This document shows positions 28,695 to 38,245 of a stretch of DNA of 64,000 bases, piece by piece. The stretch is from Thioalkalivibrio versutus (lineage in GTDB: Bacteria; Pseudomonadota; Gammaproteobacteria; Ectothiorhodospirales; Ectothiorhodospiraceae), in the NCBI RefSeq assembly GCF_001999325.1, contig NZ_MVAR01000024.1:41817-105816 (forward strand). Direction: 5' to 3'. The notes beneath the pieces were generated by a model. It did no database searches. It was not told the origin of the DNA and was given only the letters and a program-made list of their open reading frames with translations. Position numbers and translations under genes: made by a program. Numbering within the stretch: position 1 is the first letter of the stretch; the number at the start of each line of letters is the position of its first letter.

Positions 28695-31454
28695 TCACAC
28701 GGCCTGCGGTGCCACCCCACGCCGGCGCGCGATCACTTGACGCACCACCAGCTTTTCCAGCTCCACGATCACGAACACCGCCAGCCCGAAAGCCAGGATG
28801 CGCGCCCAGTCGTCCGCACCGATGGCGGTGGTCCCGAACAGCGTGTGCATCAGCGGGACATAGGTAAACGCCAGCTGCAGCACCACCAGCACCCCGATCG
28901 CCAGCCACATCGCGCGCGAGCGGAACAGCTCCCCGCCCGGTAGCACCGGCTGGTGGATCAGCCGCAGATTCAGCAGATAGAACGCCTGTCCGGCCACCAG
29001 GGTGTTGATCGCCACCGTGCGCGCGACCTCGTCGGCGACCCCGGCAAGACTCTCCATGTAGACGAAGTGCCCGAAGGTGCCGGCCCACAGCAGCAAGGCA
29101 ACGAACGGGATGCGCCACAGCAGGAAGCCGGACAGCAACGGGGCATTCGGCGCGCGGGGCGGGCGCTGCATCACCCCCGGCTCGGCGCGCTCGAAGGCCA
29201 GCGCCATCGCCAGCGTCACCGAGGTCACCATGTTGACCCACAGCACCTGCACCGGGGTCAGTGGCAGGGCCAGGCCCATCAGGATGGCCATCATGATGGT
29301 CAGCGACTGCCCGGCGTTGGTCGGCAGCATGTGCAGGATGGCCTTGCGGATGTTGTCGTAGACCGTGCGGCCCTCCTCGACCGCATGGGCGATGGACGCG
29401 AAGTTGTCGTCCGCCAACACCATCTCCGAGGCCTCCTTGGCCGCTTCGGTACCCTTCCCGCCCATGGCCACGCCCACATCCGCGCGCTTCAGCGCCGGGG
29501 CGTCGTTCACCCCATCGCCGGTCATGGCGACGATCCGTCCGCCCGTCTGCAGCGCCTTCACCAGACGCAGCTTGTGCTCCGGCGAGGTCCGCGCAAAGAC
29601 ATCCGTGCGCTCCGCGATCTCCGCCAGCGCGGCATCGTCCAGCGCATCCAGCTCGTGACCGGCGCACGCCTCGGCCTCCCGCCCCAGGCCCAGCTGCTCA
29701 CCGATCGCCCGCGCAGTGGCCAGGTGGTCCCCGGTGATCATCTTCACGTCGATCCCCGCCGCGCGACAGTCAGCCACCGCGCGGATGGCCTCCTCGCGCG
29801 GCGGGTCGATGATGCCCACCAGCGCCAGCAGGGTGAAGCCACCGGCCTCGACATCGTCGAAACGCAGCTCGCCACCATCCGCTTCGGCCTCGCGCACCGC
29901 GACCGCCAGCAGCCGCTGGCCGCGGGCCGCCACCGCCTCCATCGCCGCGTGCCAGTGATCCGGATCCAGCGCCTCGCGGGTCTCGCCATCCACCTGCTGC
30001 TCGCTGCAAAGCTCCAGCACGCGCTCCGGCGCGCCCTTCAGGAAGATCCACGCATGCCCCTCGTGGTCGTGGTGCAGGGTGGCCATGTAGCGATGATCCG
30101 ACTCGAAGGGGATCACATCGGTGCGCGGCAACCGTTCGCCCTCCAGGTGCAGGTCGAGCCCGGCCTTGCGCGCCAGGGTAATCAGCGCGCCCTCGGTCGG
30201 GTCACCCTCCATCACCCAGTCGCCGTCCTTCTCGTAAAGCCGGGCGTCGTTGCACAGCAGACCCGCCCGCAGCACCTGGTTCAAGAGCGGGTCGTCATCC
30301 GGGTCGATGTCCCGCTCGTCCTCGGAGAACTGACCCTGCGGCGCGTAACCCACGCCACTGACGAGGATCTCGCGGGTGGCCGTACGCAGCGTCTGGGCGG
30401 TCATCTCGTTGCGCGTGAGCGTGCCGGTCTTGTCGGAACAAATCGTGGAGACCGAACCCAGGGTCTCCACCGCCGGCAGGCGGCGGATAATGGCATTGCA
30501 CCGCGCCATCTTCTGCACCCCGATGGCCAGGGCAATGGTCATGATCGCTGGCAATCCCTCGGGGATGGTGGACACCGCCAGGCTGGCCGCAGCCAGAAAC
30601 ATCTCGTCCAGCGGATAGCTGCGCACCCAGTAGCCGAAGGCAAAGGTGGCCAGCGCAAGCACCACGATCACCGCGGCCAGCCAGTGGCCGAACTGCTCCA
30701 TCTGGCGCACCAGCGGCGTCTCCAGCCCCTCGACTTCGCCGAGCATGGTGGAGATACGCCCGATCTCGGTGTGCTCGCCGGACGCCACCACTACGCCCAT
30801 ACCGCGGCCAAAGGCGACCAGCGTGCCGGAGAAGGCCATCCCGCGGCGATCCCCCAGGCCCGCCTCCGGCTCTACCGCGGCGGTGTCCTTCTCCACCGCC
30901 ACCGACTCACCCGTCAGCGCGGCCTCTTCCAGGCGCAGATTCTTGGTCTCGAACAGGCGCAGGTCCGCGGGTACCCGGTCCCCGGCCTGCAGGTACACGA
31001 TGTCCCCCGGGACCAGCTGCTCCGCGGGGATCTCGCGCCGCTCGCCGCCGCGCGCCACCAGCGCGCGCGGGGAGAGCATGCGGCGGATGGCATCCAGCGC
31101 CTTCTCCGCCTTGCCCTCCTGGACGAACCCGATCAGCGTGTTGATCAGGACCACGGCCAGGATCACGCCGGTATCCACCCAGTGACCCAGCAGCGCCGTC
31201 CCCAGCGCGGCTACCAGCAGGATGTAGATCAGAACATTGTGGAAATGGCGCAGGAAGCGCCGGAGAACACCCGCCCGTTCGGGCGGACGCAACTGATTGG
31301 GGCCGTAGTGCGCCAGGCGCTCCTCGGCCTGTTCTGCCGTCAGCCCCTCGCGCGAGGTCCCCCAGTGTTCGAACGCGGCATCCGCGTTCTGGCTGTGCCA
31401 TGCCGGGACATCGCGATCCGCGCGGGAGGACTGGGGGTCGGAAAGTTCGGCCAT
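28695..31454 (-). CDS. P-type cation-transporting ATPase (P2A-like)
   Basis: 919 residues from the ATG at 31454; an in-frame TTG at 31460 is less likely. N-terminal cation ATPase domain, TM pair, actuator with LTGESVAVEKD, then STIPEGLPAIMTIALAIG in M4 and the phosphorylation site CSDKTGTLTRN (Asp near 343). N domain with KGAPERVLE, P domain with MTGDGVNDAPALKRADVG, and C-terminal TM helices. The M4 PEGLP resembles Ca2+ pumps, but the ion is not fixed by sequence alone. Confidence 0.9.
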   Translation of the reverse strand: MAELSDPQSSRADRDVPAWHSQNADAAFEHWGTSREGLTAEQAEERLAHYGPNQLRPPERAGVLRRFLRHFHNVLIYILLVAALGTALLGHWVDTGVILAVVLINTLIGFVQEGKAEKALDAIRRMLSPRALVARGGERREIPAEQLVPGDIVYLQAGDRVPADLRLFETKNLRLEEAALTGESVAVEKDTAAVEPEAGLGDRRGMAFSGTLVAFGRGMGVVVASGEHTEIGRISTMLGEVEGLETPLVRQMEQFGHWLAAVIVVLALATFAFGYWVRSYPLDEMFLAAASLAVSTIPEGLPAIMTIALAIGVQKMARCNAIIRRLPAVETLGSVSTICSDKTGTLTRNEMTAQTLRTATREILVSGVGYAPQGQFSEDERDIDPDDDPLLNQVLRAGLLCNDARLYEKDGDWVMEGDPTEGALITLARKAGLDLHLEGERLPRTDVIPFESDHRYMATLHHDHEGHAWIFLKGAPERVLELCSEQQVDGETREALDPDHWHAAMEAVAARGQRLLAVAVREAEADGGELRFDDVEAGGFTLLALVGIIDPPREEAIRAVADCRAAGIDVKMITGDHLATARAIGEQLGLGREAEACAGHELDALDDAALAEIAERTDVFARTSPEHKLRLVKALQTGGRIVAMTGDGVNDAPALKRADVGVAMGGKGTEAAKEASEMVLADDNFASIAHAVEEGRTVYDNIRKAILHMLPTNAGQSLTIMMAILMGLALPLTPVQVLWVNMVTSVTLAMALAFERAEPGVMQRPPRAPNAPLLSGFLLWRIPFVALLLWAGTFGHFVYMESLAGVADEVARTVAINTLVAGQAFYLLNLRLIHQPVLPGGELFRSRAMWLAIGVLVVLQLAFTYVPLMHTLFGTTAIGADDWARILAFGLAVFVIVELEKLVVRQVIARRRGVAPQAV

Positions 31455-31517
31455 GGGCAACCCATTCGCATGTCAGCGCTGCCCTATCGTCCCCCGGCAC
31501 CCGGGGAACGGCAAGCC

Positions 31518-31547
31518 CCAGGGAAACCCTGATCGGTGTATCCCTGG
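31518..31547 (-). repeat. Dispersed repeat copy with inverted ends
   Basis: ccaggga (31518-31524) and tccctgg (31541-31547) are inverted. The right half reads TGATCGGTGTATCCCTGG, a variant of the dispersed repeat core. It sits between the OMP stop and the P-type ATPase start. Confidence 0.45.
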
Positions 31548-31575
31548 ATGCCTGCCTGCCGCATCGGCGAACGGA

Positions 31576-32118
31576 TCAGAACTGCATCCCGACCTTGCCC
31601 ATCACGCGCATGTTGTCGGCATCCGCGCGGCGGCCGTCGAAACGGTCGTTCTCGGTGAACTGGTAACGCGCCTCCAGCCCCAGGAACCACTGGCGATCCA
31701 GCTGGTACTTCAGGCTGCCGCCCACCTGGGCCGCCCACAGGCCGTTCGTCTCGTCGTCCAGCTCGGCCCGCACGTAACCGATACCCGGACCGAAGCCCAG
31801 CGACAGACGTTCGTTCGGCTCGAACATCCAGTGGCTGTTGATCTCCGCGCTGGTCATCTTCAGTGGGTCGTCGCTGTAGCGGGTCACGCTGAAGTGATGA
31901 CGCAGCACCCCGGTGGCCGGCTGAAACAACTGGCAGTTGGCACCGATCTCGACGCCATAGGCCGCATCCGAACTGGCATCGGAGAGGTCCGGAGAAACCA
32001 CCCCGCCCAGCAGGGCCACGCTGGGCTCCATGCCACGCTCGACCGCGCTGGCCTGCGCGAACGGCACCAGCACCAATGCACCCAGGGCCAACATCGACAT
32101 CGTCTTCTTGTGCTGCAT
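31576..32118 (-). CDS. Outer-membrane beta-barrel protein
   Basis: 180 residues from the ATG at 32118, with a strong AGGAGGTG site. The signal peptide ends at AQASA. Alternating hydrophobic strands and a terminal GKVGMQF with C-terminal Phe point to an 8-stranded outer-membrane barrel, related in style to PagL-like lipid A deacylases. PagL-like features include ALLGGVVSPDLSD and a conserved-looking HHFSV segment; this is a suggestion, not a firm call. The ~290-bp gap up to HiPIP holds no gene I can support. Confidence 0.7.
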   Translation of the reverse strand: MQHKKTMSMLALGALVLVPFAQASAVERGMEPSVALLGGVVSPDLSDASSDAAYGVEIGANCQLFQPATGVLRHHFSVTRYSDDPLKMTSAEINSHWMFEPNERLSLGFGPGIGYVRAELDDETNGLWAAQVGGSLKYQLDRQWFLGLEARYQFTENDRFDGRRADADNMRVMGKVGMQF

Positions 32119-32411
32119 CGCACACCTCCTGATCAATATGAATAAGCAGACGCTAATGGTAGCCCAGCATGGCGTGATCTTCATCACGCGCTTACGGAAC
32201 GCGTGGCCCGGAATGGAATTTTCCTCCCCGCAGTTGCATCTCTCAGCCGAAGCTCGACCCCGGACGGGGTTTCCTGATCCCTGAAACATTCAGGGGAACC
32301 CTCGGCGGCCGAAGGCCTCGAAGGGGGTGAACCCGCCCAACCCGAAAAGGCGAAGTTCGCTCTTCCAAGCAACAAGAAGAACCATCCACTCAGAAGCAAA
32401 CGGAGGACCTC

Positions 32412-32732
32412 ATGTCCGACCAACCGAATGCAAATCGTCGAAAGTTCCTGCGTCAGGCATCCGCGGCCGTGGCGGCCATCCCGGTGATCAGCATGGCTGG
32501 GATGTCCACGGCCAAGGCCGACAACCCCAAGGCCGAGGACGGCCATCGCCACGACTACGTGAACAATGCAGCAGACGCTGCCGGTCACGAGGACTACTCG
32601 GAAGGCGAGAAGTGCAAGAACTGCGCCTTCTGGGGCGGCGGCGACGCCGAATGGGGCCAGTGCTTCCACGCCGACTTCCAGGGTGTTCAGGTGAACGCCG
32701 CTGGCTGGTGTGACGAGTACGTCGGGGCCTGA
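32412..32732 (+). CDS. High-potential iron-sulfur protein (HiPIP)
   Basis: 106 residues with GGAGG upstream. A Tat signal ([18 protein letters not shown]) cleaves near KADN. The mature ~70-residue protein has the HiPIP cysteine pattern CKNC, QCF and WCD that binds one 4Fe-4S cluster. It is a periplasmic one-electron carrier common in purple sulfur bacteria and their chemolithotrophic relatives. Apparently monocistronic, followed by a strong hairpin. Confidence 0.96.
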   Translation: MSDQPNANRRKFLRQASAAVAAIPVISMAGMSTAKADNPKAEDGHRHDYVNNAADAAGHEDYSEGEKCKNCAFWGGGDAEWGQCFHADFQGVQVNAAGWCDEYVGA

Positions 32733-32745
32733 TCCTGACACCTCC

Positions 32746-32771
32746 GTCCGGTCCGGGTATCCGGGCCGGAC
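32746..32771 (+). terminator. Hairpin downstream of HiPIP
   Basis: gtccggtccgg and ccgggccggac pair with one G-T-type mismatch around a short loop, 14 nt after the HiPIP stop. The following sequence is only modestly T/C-rich, so this is a probable terminator or 3' stabiliser. Confidence 0.55.
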
Positions 32772-32968
32772 GTTGCCTCCCGCAGCGCTCCCCCGCTGCG
32801 ACTTGCATCCCCGCCGCACCTCCCCGCAAGCTAGACCCTCAATTCCGTAAACCGGCCTCACCCTTGCCGAACGTGGCCGAAAGGAATGTGCGTGCCTGAC
32901 CACTCATCCCGGCCGTCTCGCCGCATCGCCTCCGGCGACCCACGCCCCGACTCGCGAGTCGGCCGCTG

Positions 32969-35900
32969 ATGGACCTCTCGCCCGCCGCTTTCACCATCCT
33001 CTACCTGGTCTACGGCCTGGCATTTTTCTCGCTGGGCGTGGTCGCCCTGGTCCTGCCGCGGGGCGATGGCACGCTGCCGTTTGCCCGGCATTTCTGGCTC
33101 CTGGCCCTGTTCGGTCTGGTCCATGGCACCTACGAGTTCCTGCAGGCCGCAGGCCTGCACTATCCGCCCGCCCGGAACCTGTGGCTCAACGCCACCTGGC
33201 AACTGCTCTCCTATGTGCCGCTGCTGGAGTTCGGACGGCGCGCCCTGATCGTCAGCCACGCACGCATCCGCCTGGATGCCCTGTGGCTGTACCCGGTCAT
33301 CGTCGCCGGACTGCTGCTCGTCATCGGGATGGCGGAGGATCCGGGCCGCGGCCTCGCCAATGGCGGGCGCTACCTGGTCGGCGTCCCCGGCGCACTGCTC
33401 GTCGGCCTGGCCTTCTGGTTCCTGCTGCGGCGCCCCGCCCTGCGCGCCCCGCAACCCGGCGATCATGGCCGCCACTATCCGGCCGTAGCCACCCTGGCAC
33501 TGGCCTTCCTCGGCTATGCCCTGCTGACCCCGTTCCCGGGGACCGTCGATCCGGGGCTGCCCGGCTGGCTGCCAACCTATGGCGACTTCCTCGAGGCGAC
33601 CGGGCTGCCGGTACAGCTGTTGCGCATGTTCACGGCCCTCCTCGCCGGCATCGCACTGATGAGCCTGACCCGCACCCTGGGCACCCAGCAGGGCGACGAC
33701 CTACTGCGCATCCTCGACACCCTCAACGGCTTCGTCTATCGCTGCCGCAACAACCCGAGCTGGGACGTGATCAATGCCGAGGGCGCAATCGAGGAATTCA
33801 CCGGGTACCCGCGCGGGGATTTTGTCGAGGGCGGCATGACGTTCGGCGACCTGGTCCATCCGGATGATCGCGAACGGGTATGGCGCGAGGTCTCGGAGGG
33901 CCTTCAGCGCTCCGGTCAGTTTCAGATCCAGTGGCGCATGATGCGGCAGGATGGGGGCGTATGCTGGGTATTCGAGCGTGGGGCCGGCACCTACGACGAC
34001 CGGGGCCGGCTTCGGTACATCCAGGGCCACGTGATCGATGCCGACGAACTGGTCACCACCAGCGAGAGCCTGCGCGCCAAGACCGACGAACTGGAGGCCT
34101 TTCGCTCCACCCTCGATCTGACCCTGGACGCGGTCTTCCTGTTCGACGTCGAGACCCTGCGCTTCATCTACGTGAACCAGGGAGCAGTGGACCAGACCGG
34201 CATCGCGCGCGAGGACCTGCTGACCCTGCACCCCTTTGATATCAAGCCGGACTTCCCGGAAGGCCGCTTTCGTCAGCTGATCGAGCCGCTGCGCCGGGGC
34301 GTACGCGACCAGCTCCGCTTCGATACCAGCCACCGGAATCGCGACGGCTTCGATGTGCCGGTCGAGATCTCCCTGCAGATGGTGGCGCCCCGCGGCGAGA
34401 CGGCCCGGTATGTGGCGATCTCGCACGACATCACCCAGCGCAAGCGCAACGAAGAGGCGCTGCTGCAGGCCCTGGCCGAGCTGGAGACCTCGCGCGACGA
34501 ACAATCCCGCCTGCTGGAACTGACCCAGCGCGAACAGGGGCGCATGGCCGCTCTGCTCTCCGCGATGAGCATCGGCATCCTGTTCGAGGACCGCGACGGC
34601 CGCGTGGAATACGTGAACCCGGCCTTCCGCCGGATGTGGGCCATCGACAACCAACTGGAATTGGTGGGACGGGCCTCACGCGAGGTGCTGGAGCACTCCA
34701 CCCACCGCTTCGCCCGGCCGGACCACGCCTCGCGCCATGTGCTGCACGTGCTGGATACCCACGAGATCAGCGAACGCTTCGAGGTCGACCTGTACGACGG
34801 GCGCATCCTCACCCAGGTCTCCTACCCGGTGCACGATACCGACGAGCGCACCATCGGCCGCCTGTGGCTGTACGAGGACGTGACCCACGAGCGCCAGACC
34901 GCCCAGCAGCTGGTCTATCTGGCCGAGCATGATGCCCTGACCGGGCTCTACAACCGCCATCACTTCCAGAAGCACCTGGAACACATGATCCACAGCGAAC
35001 GCCGCCGCAGCGGCCGCTTTGCCCTGCTGTATTTCGATCTCGACGAGTTCAAGACCATCAATGACACCTTCGGCCACCGCGCCGGAGACACCGTGCTGGT
35101 ACGCGCGGCCGGCGAGATCGCCGCGCTGGTTCGCAGCCAGGATATCTTCGCCCGCCTGGGCGGCGACGAGTTCGCCATCCTGGTCGATCGCGACTCGGAG
35201 CACGAGCCGATCGAGCTGGCCGAACGCGTTGGCCGCGCGATCGCCTCAATCCCGTTCCGCTTCCGCGGCCAGAACTACCGGCTCACCGCCAGCATCGGCA
35301 TCGCCCACTACCCCGAGCACGGTGACAACGTGGAGGACCTGGTGGCCCACGCGGACACCGCGATGTACCAGGCCAAGGACCTGGGCAAGAACACCTGGGC
35401 GGTATTCGACCGCAGCCGCAACACCGCCGAGCACATGCTGGAGCGGATGTCCTGGAGCCAGCGCATCGCCTCGGCCCTGGAACTGGGCCATCTGGAGCTG
35501 CACTACCAGGGGATCTACGCCATCGATGACGGCCACCTGCACCACCTGGAGGCCCTGGTGCGCATGCGCGACCCGACCAAACCCGACGAGATCGCCATGC
35601 CCGGCCAGTTCATCCCGATCGCGGAGAAGACCGGCCAGATCCTGGATATCGACCGCTGGGTGATCCGCGAGAGCATCGCCCGCCTGGCCGGCGACCCGGC
35701 GATCGCCGGCATCGCGATCAACATCTCCGGGCGCAGCTTCGACGAACCCAGCCTTCCGCAGTACATCGCCCAGCAGCTGGCACAGCATGCGGTCGAGCCC
35801 CGCCGGCTGATCATCGAGCTGACCGAGACCGCCGCGGTGTCCGAGATGCAGGACGCCCAGCGCTTCATCGAGGCGCTGCAGCACACCGGCTGCACCGTCT

Positions 35901-36199
35901 GCCTGGACGACTTCGGCTCCGGCTTCTCCACCTTCGCCTATCTCAAGTACCTGGGCGTGCAGATCCTCAAGATCGACGGCATGTTCGTGCGCGATCTGCC
36001 CAACAACCGCGACAACCAGGCCTTCATCCGCGCGATGGTCGATGTCGCCCGCGGTCTCGACAAACGCACCGTCGCCGAGTGCGTGGAAGACGGCCCGACC
36101 CTCGCGATGCTGGCCGAACTGGGCGTGGACATGGCGCAGGGCTATCACCTGCACCGGCCATCCCTGGAGATCCCCCGCGAACGGGGTGAGCCGGACTAG
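32969..36199 (+). CDS. Seven-TM sensor with PAS domains, GGDEF and EAL
   Basis: 1076 residues. The N-terminal ~235 residues contain about seven TM helices (a MASE/7TM-like sensor). PAS-type domains follow near 245-365, 375-490 and 520-640, joined by a coiled coil, then GGDEF near 645-810 (ARLGGDEF at about 730) and EAL near 830-1065 (HLEALVRM, CLDDFGSGFSTFAY, ILKIDGMFV). The ELTET and DDFGSG signatures are intact. It should make and/or break down cyclic-di-GMP at the membrane in response to an unknown cue. Confidence 0.93.
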   Translation: MDLSPAAFTILYLVYGLAFFSLGVVALVLPRGDGTLPFARHFWLLALFGLVHGTYEFLQAAGLHYPPARNLWLNATWQLLSYVPLLEFGRRALIVSHARIRLDALWLYPVIVAGLLLVIGMAEDPGRGLANGGRYLVGVPGALLVGLAFWFLLRRPALRAPQPGDHGRHYPAVATLALAFLGYALLTPFPGTVDPGLPGWLPTYGDFLEATGLPVQLLRMFTALLAGIALMSLTRTLGTQQGDDLLRILDTLNGFVYRCRNNPSWDVINAEGAIEEFTGYPRGDFVEGGMTFGDLVHPDDRERVWREVSEGLQRSGQFQIQWRMMRQDGGVCWVFERGAGTYDDRGRLRYIQGHVIDADELVTTSESLRAKTDELEAFRSTLDLTLDAVFLFDVETLRFIYVNQGAVDQTGIAREDLLTLHPFDIKPDFPEGRFRQLIEPLRRGVRDQLRFDTSHRNRDGFDVPVEISLQMVAPRGETARYVAISHDITQRKRNEEALLQALAELETSRDEQSRLLELTQREQGRMAALLSAMSIGILFEDRDGRVEYVNPAFRRMWAIDNQLELVGRASREVLEHSTHRFARPDHASRHVLHVLDTHEISERFEVDLYDGRILTQVSYPVHDTDERTIGRLWLYEDVTHERQTAQQLVYLAEHDALTGLYNRHHFQKHLEHMIHSERRRSGRFALLYFDLDEFKTINDTFGHRAGDTVLVRAAGEIAALVRSQDIFARLGGDEFAILVDRDSEHEPIELAERVGRAIASIPFRFRGQNYRLTASIGIAHYPEHGDNVEDLVAHADTAMYQAKDLGKNTWAVFDRSRNTAEHMLERMSWSQRIASALELGHLELHYQGIYAIDDGHLHHLEALVRMRDPTKPDEIAMPGQFIPIAEKTGQILDIDRWVIRESIARLAGDPAIAGIAINISGRSFDEPSLPQYIAQQLAQHAVEPRRLIIELTETAAVSEMQDAQRFIEALQHTGCTVCLDDFGSGFSTFAYLKYLGVQILKIDGMFVRDLPNNRDNQAFIRAMVDVARGLDKRTVAECVEDGPTLAMLAELGVDMAQGYHLHRPSLEIPRERGEPD

Positions 36200-36226
36200 A
36201 CCCGGGGCTGCCTCGCGGGAGGCGCC

Positions 36227-36952
36227 TCAGCGCATCATCTCGACACGCTCAACGAGCTCCGCACCGCCCCCCTCGAAACGAAAGCCAACCGCATCCGTCG
36301 CGACCCGGAACTCGCCTTCCGCCTGTATCCAGCCCTGTTCCAGGACGCTCGCGTCGACCCGCTCGAACAGCCGCTGCAACGCCAACGCAGTGGCACCCCG
36401 GGCCGCGTATTCCAGGCCGTGGCGCTCCCATCCGGCACGGGCCGCATCCGCCAGTCTCCAGCCGGTCTCGACGAACCCGGCAATCCACAGCGCGCGCAGC
36501 ACCCCATCACCCCACTGCTGGCGCAACTGCGCCATCCCGGAACGCGTATCCGCGGCGGCCTCCACCGTCGCGACCAGCGATGCGGGCAACAGCTCGCGCC
36601 AGTCATCGCTCTCGAAAGCGCCCGGCATCAAATCCTCGTCGATAATCTGAACGAAGTCCGGGACCGGGTCGGAACCCGTGCGCTGCGCCAGCTGGATCAA
36701 TGCCCCGGCCTCGTCGCGATAACCGGACAGGGCAAACCCGCACAAGTGATGATCCACGATGTCGTGCACGAACACCGACGTCGGGATGCGCTCGCCGGCG
36801 AAGGGCGTCGCCGCGATCACGTCCGTGCCGCGTCCTGGCAGATCCAGCTTCCAGCCACGCACCCCAAAGCCATCCGCCCAGGATTCGGCGTAGTGCGCCG
36901 GGATGGCCACGCCACCCTCGTCCCCATCCTGCATACCCCGTTCGCGCGTCAT
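36227..36952 (-). CDS. Hypothetical protein with HD..DHH motif, divergent from tetR
   Basis: 241 residues from the ATG at 36952 (GGAG 8-12 nt upstream). No signal peptide or TM. A histidine-rich VFVHDIVDHHLCGFAL segment near 65-80 could bind metal and is faintly reminiscent of COQ4-like HDxxH motifs, but I cannot assign a family. The C-terminal half is helical and alanine-rich. It shares a 65-bp promoter region with the TetR gene, so it is a likely regulatory target. Confidence 0.65.
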   Translation of the reverse strand: MTRERGMQDGDEGGVAIPAHYAESWADGFGVRGWKLDLPGRGTDVIAATPFAGERIPTSVFVHDIVDHHLCGFALSGYRDEAGALIQLAQRTGSDPVPDFVQIIDEDLMPGAFESDDWRELLPASLVATVEAAADTRSGMAQLRQQWGDGVLRALWIAGFVETGWRLADAARAGWERHGLEYAARGATALALQRLFERVDASVLEQGWIQAEGEFRVATDAVGFRFEGGGAELVERVEMMR

Positions 36953-36980
36953 TGGCTCGTCTCCGTACAAGGTGTCGTCC

Positions 36981-37014
36981 TTGCACTTTACCGACCGGTC
37001 AACTAGTGTGCAAA
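36981..37014. promoter_or_regulatory. Face-to-face promoters over a TetR-type operator
   Basis: Plus strand: TTGCAC (36981-36986), 17 nt, TAGTGT (37004-37009). Minus strand: TTGCAC (37013-37008), 17 nt, TAAAGT (36990-36985). The centre contains the palindrome gaccggtc (36993-37000), and the whole 34 bp is an imperfect palindrome (ttgcac/gtgcaa). The geometry predicts that one bound repressor dimer would shut off both directions. The plus transcript would be nearly leaderless. Confidence 0.6.
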
Positions 37015-37017
37015 GAC

Positions 37018-37659
37018 ATGGAAGCCATCACACCCAACGACACCCGCGGTGCAAGCCGCAAAGCCCTGCTGCAGGCCGCCCGCGACCTCATTGTCACGCG
37101 CAGCTACGCCTCCGTCGGCATTGCCGAGATCTGTGCGCAGGCGGGCGTGCGCAAGGGCAGTCTGTACCACTTCTTCCCCGGGAAGGAGGCGCTCACCCTG
37201 GCGATGCTGGACGCGCTCTACGCGGACTTCGAGCGCGACGTGCTGATCCCCGGGCTGTCGGGCGCCAACGGGCTCCGCGCTCGCATCGACGCGTTCGTCC
37301 ACGCGATCCATGCCTTCGAGGCGCGGATGCAGACGGAATCCGGACAGCTGCCCGGCTGCCCCTTCGGCAACCTGGCGGTGGAGATGGGTACCCACAACCC
37401 GGCCCTGCGCCAGGCGATCCGGAAGCACCTGGATGCGGTCACCGCACATTTTCGCGCCGTGCTGGACGCGGCCGTACAAAACGGCGAGCTTCCGCCCGAA
37501 ACCGACACCGCGGCCGCCGCCGAACAGTGGCTGGCGCTGATGGAAGGGATCCTGGTGATGGCCAAGGCCGATCAGGATCCGGCCACGATCCTGCGCCTGG
37601 GCCCCGCGCTCGGGGCGCTCCTGCTCAACCCGACCCCGGAGGTCCACCATGAGCGATGA
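37018..37659 (+). CDS. TetR-family transcriptional regulator
   Basis: 213 residues from the ATG at 37018; the longer open frame from 36700 would run through the promoter. The N-terminal HTH (VGIAEICAQAGVRKGSLYHFFPGKEAL) is typical of TetR. The ligand-binding half is helical and contains PGCPFGNLAVEM, found in TetR members related to AcnR/YcdC-like and NemR-like regulators. No Shine-Dalgarno sequence is visible, in line with a leaderless mRNA. Overlaps the next gene by 11 nt. Confidence 0.9.
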   Translation: MEAITPNDTRGASRKALLQAARDLIVTRSYASVGIAEICAQAGVRKGSLYHFFPGKEALTLAMLDALYADFERDVLIPGLSGANGLRARIDAFVHAIHAFEARMQTESGQLPGCPFGNLAVEMGTHNPALRQAIRKHLDAVTAHFRAVLDAAVQNGELPPETDTAAAAEQWLALMEGILVMAKADQDPATILRLGPALGALLLNPTPEVHHER

Positions 37660-38209
37660 ACACTTCCCCCTGCATGACGCCGCCAGCGCCCCCGACGCGA
37701 AGCCGGCCTTCGAGCAGGCCGAGCAGACCTTCGGCATGGTCCCCAACCTGATCCGCAAAATGGCCAGCGCGCCAGCCCTGGCGGAGGCCTATCTTTCCCT
37801 CAATACCCTGCTGCAGCAGACCTCCATGAGCCCGACCGAGCAGTGCACCCTGTTGCTGACGGTCAGCCGCTATCACGAATGCGACTACTGCATGGCCGCG
37901 CACAGCATGACCGGCCGCATGACCGGCGTTCCGGACGGCGTGGTCGATGCGCTGCGCGAGGACCGGCCGATCGACGACCCGAAGCTGGAGGCGCTTCGCC
38001 AGTTCACCCGCGCCATGATCGAACAGCGTGGCTGGGTCGACGAGGCCACCCAGCAGGCCTTCCTGGACGCCGGCTACACGCACCCGCAGATGCTGGAGGT
38101 GATCCTGGCGATCGGCCTGAAGACCCTGTCCAACTACACCAACCACATCGCCGGCACCCCGGTCGACGAGCCCATGGCCGGCGAGCGCTGGACGGCACCG
38201 GGCGCATAA
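37649..38209 (+). CDS. AhpD-like carboxymuconolactone decarboxylase-family protein
   Basis: 186 residues. The AhpD/CMD core has the redox CxxC in ECDYCMAAHS near residue 77, with the His three residues on, typical of peroxidase-related thiol proteins. Its start overlaps the end of tetR and uses the site ggaggtccaccATG. It probably acts in thiol/peroxide chemistry controlled by the adjacent regulator; the substrate is unknown. Confidence 0.88.
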   Translation: MSDEHFPLHDAASAPDAKPAFEQAEQTFGMVPNLIRKMASAPALAEAYLSLNTLLQQTSMSPTEQCTLLLTVSRYHECDYCMAAHSMTGRMTGVPDGVVDALREDRPIDDPKLEALRQFTRAMIEQRGWVDEATQQAFLDAGYTHPQMLEVILAIGLKTLSNYTNHIAGTPVDEPMAGERWTAPGA

Positions 38210-38245
38210 CCGCGCCGTCCCAACGTCCCCGAAGGAGAAACCCAC

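Noticed and set aside
28953..31532. 859-codon open frame opposite the P-type ATPase
   Set aside because: Shadow frame rich in His/Gln/Arg with no domain; the ATPase motifs are complete on the minus strand.
31576..32289. 237-codon reading of the outer-membrane protein
   Set aside because: The added 57 residues precede a clear signal peptide and an AGGAGGTG site at the 32118 start.
36700..37659. Longer TetR start upstream of 37018
   Set aside because: The extension runs through the divergent gene and the operator/promoter region; the HTH begins right after 37018.
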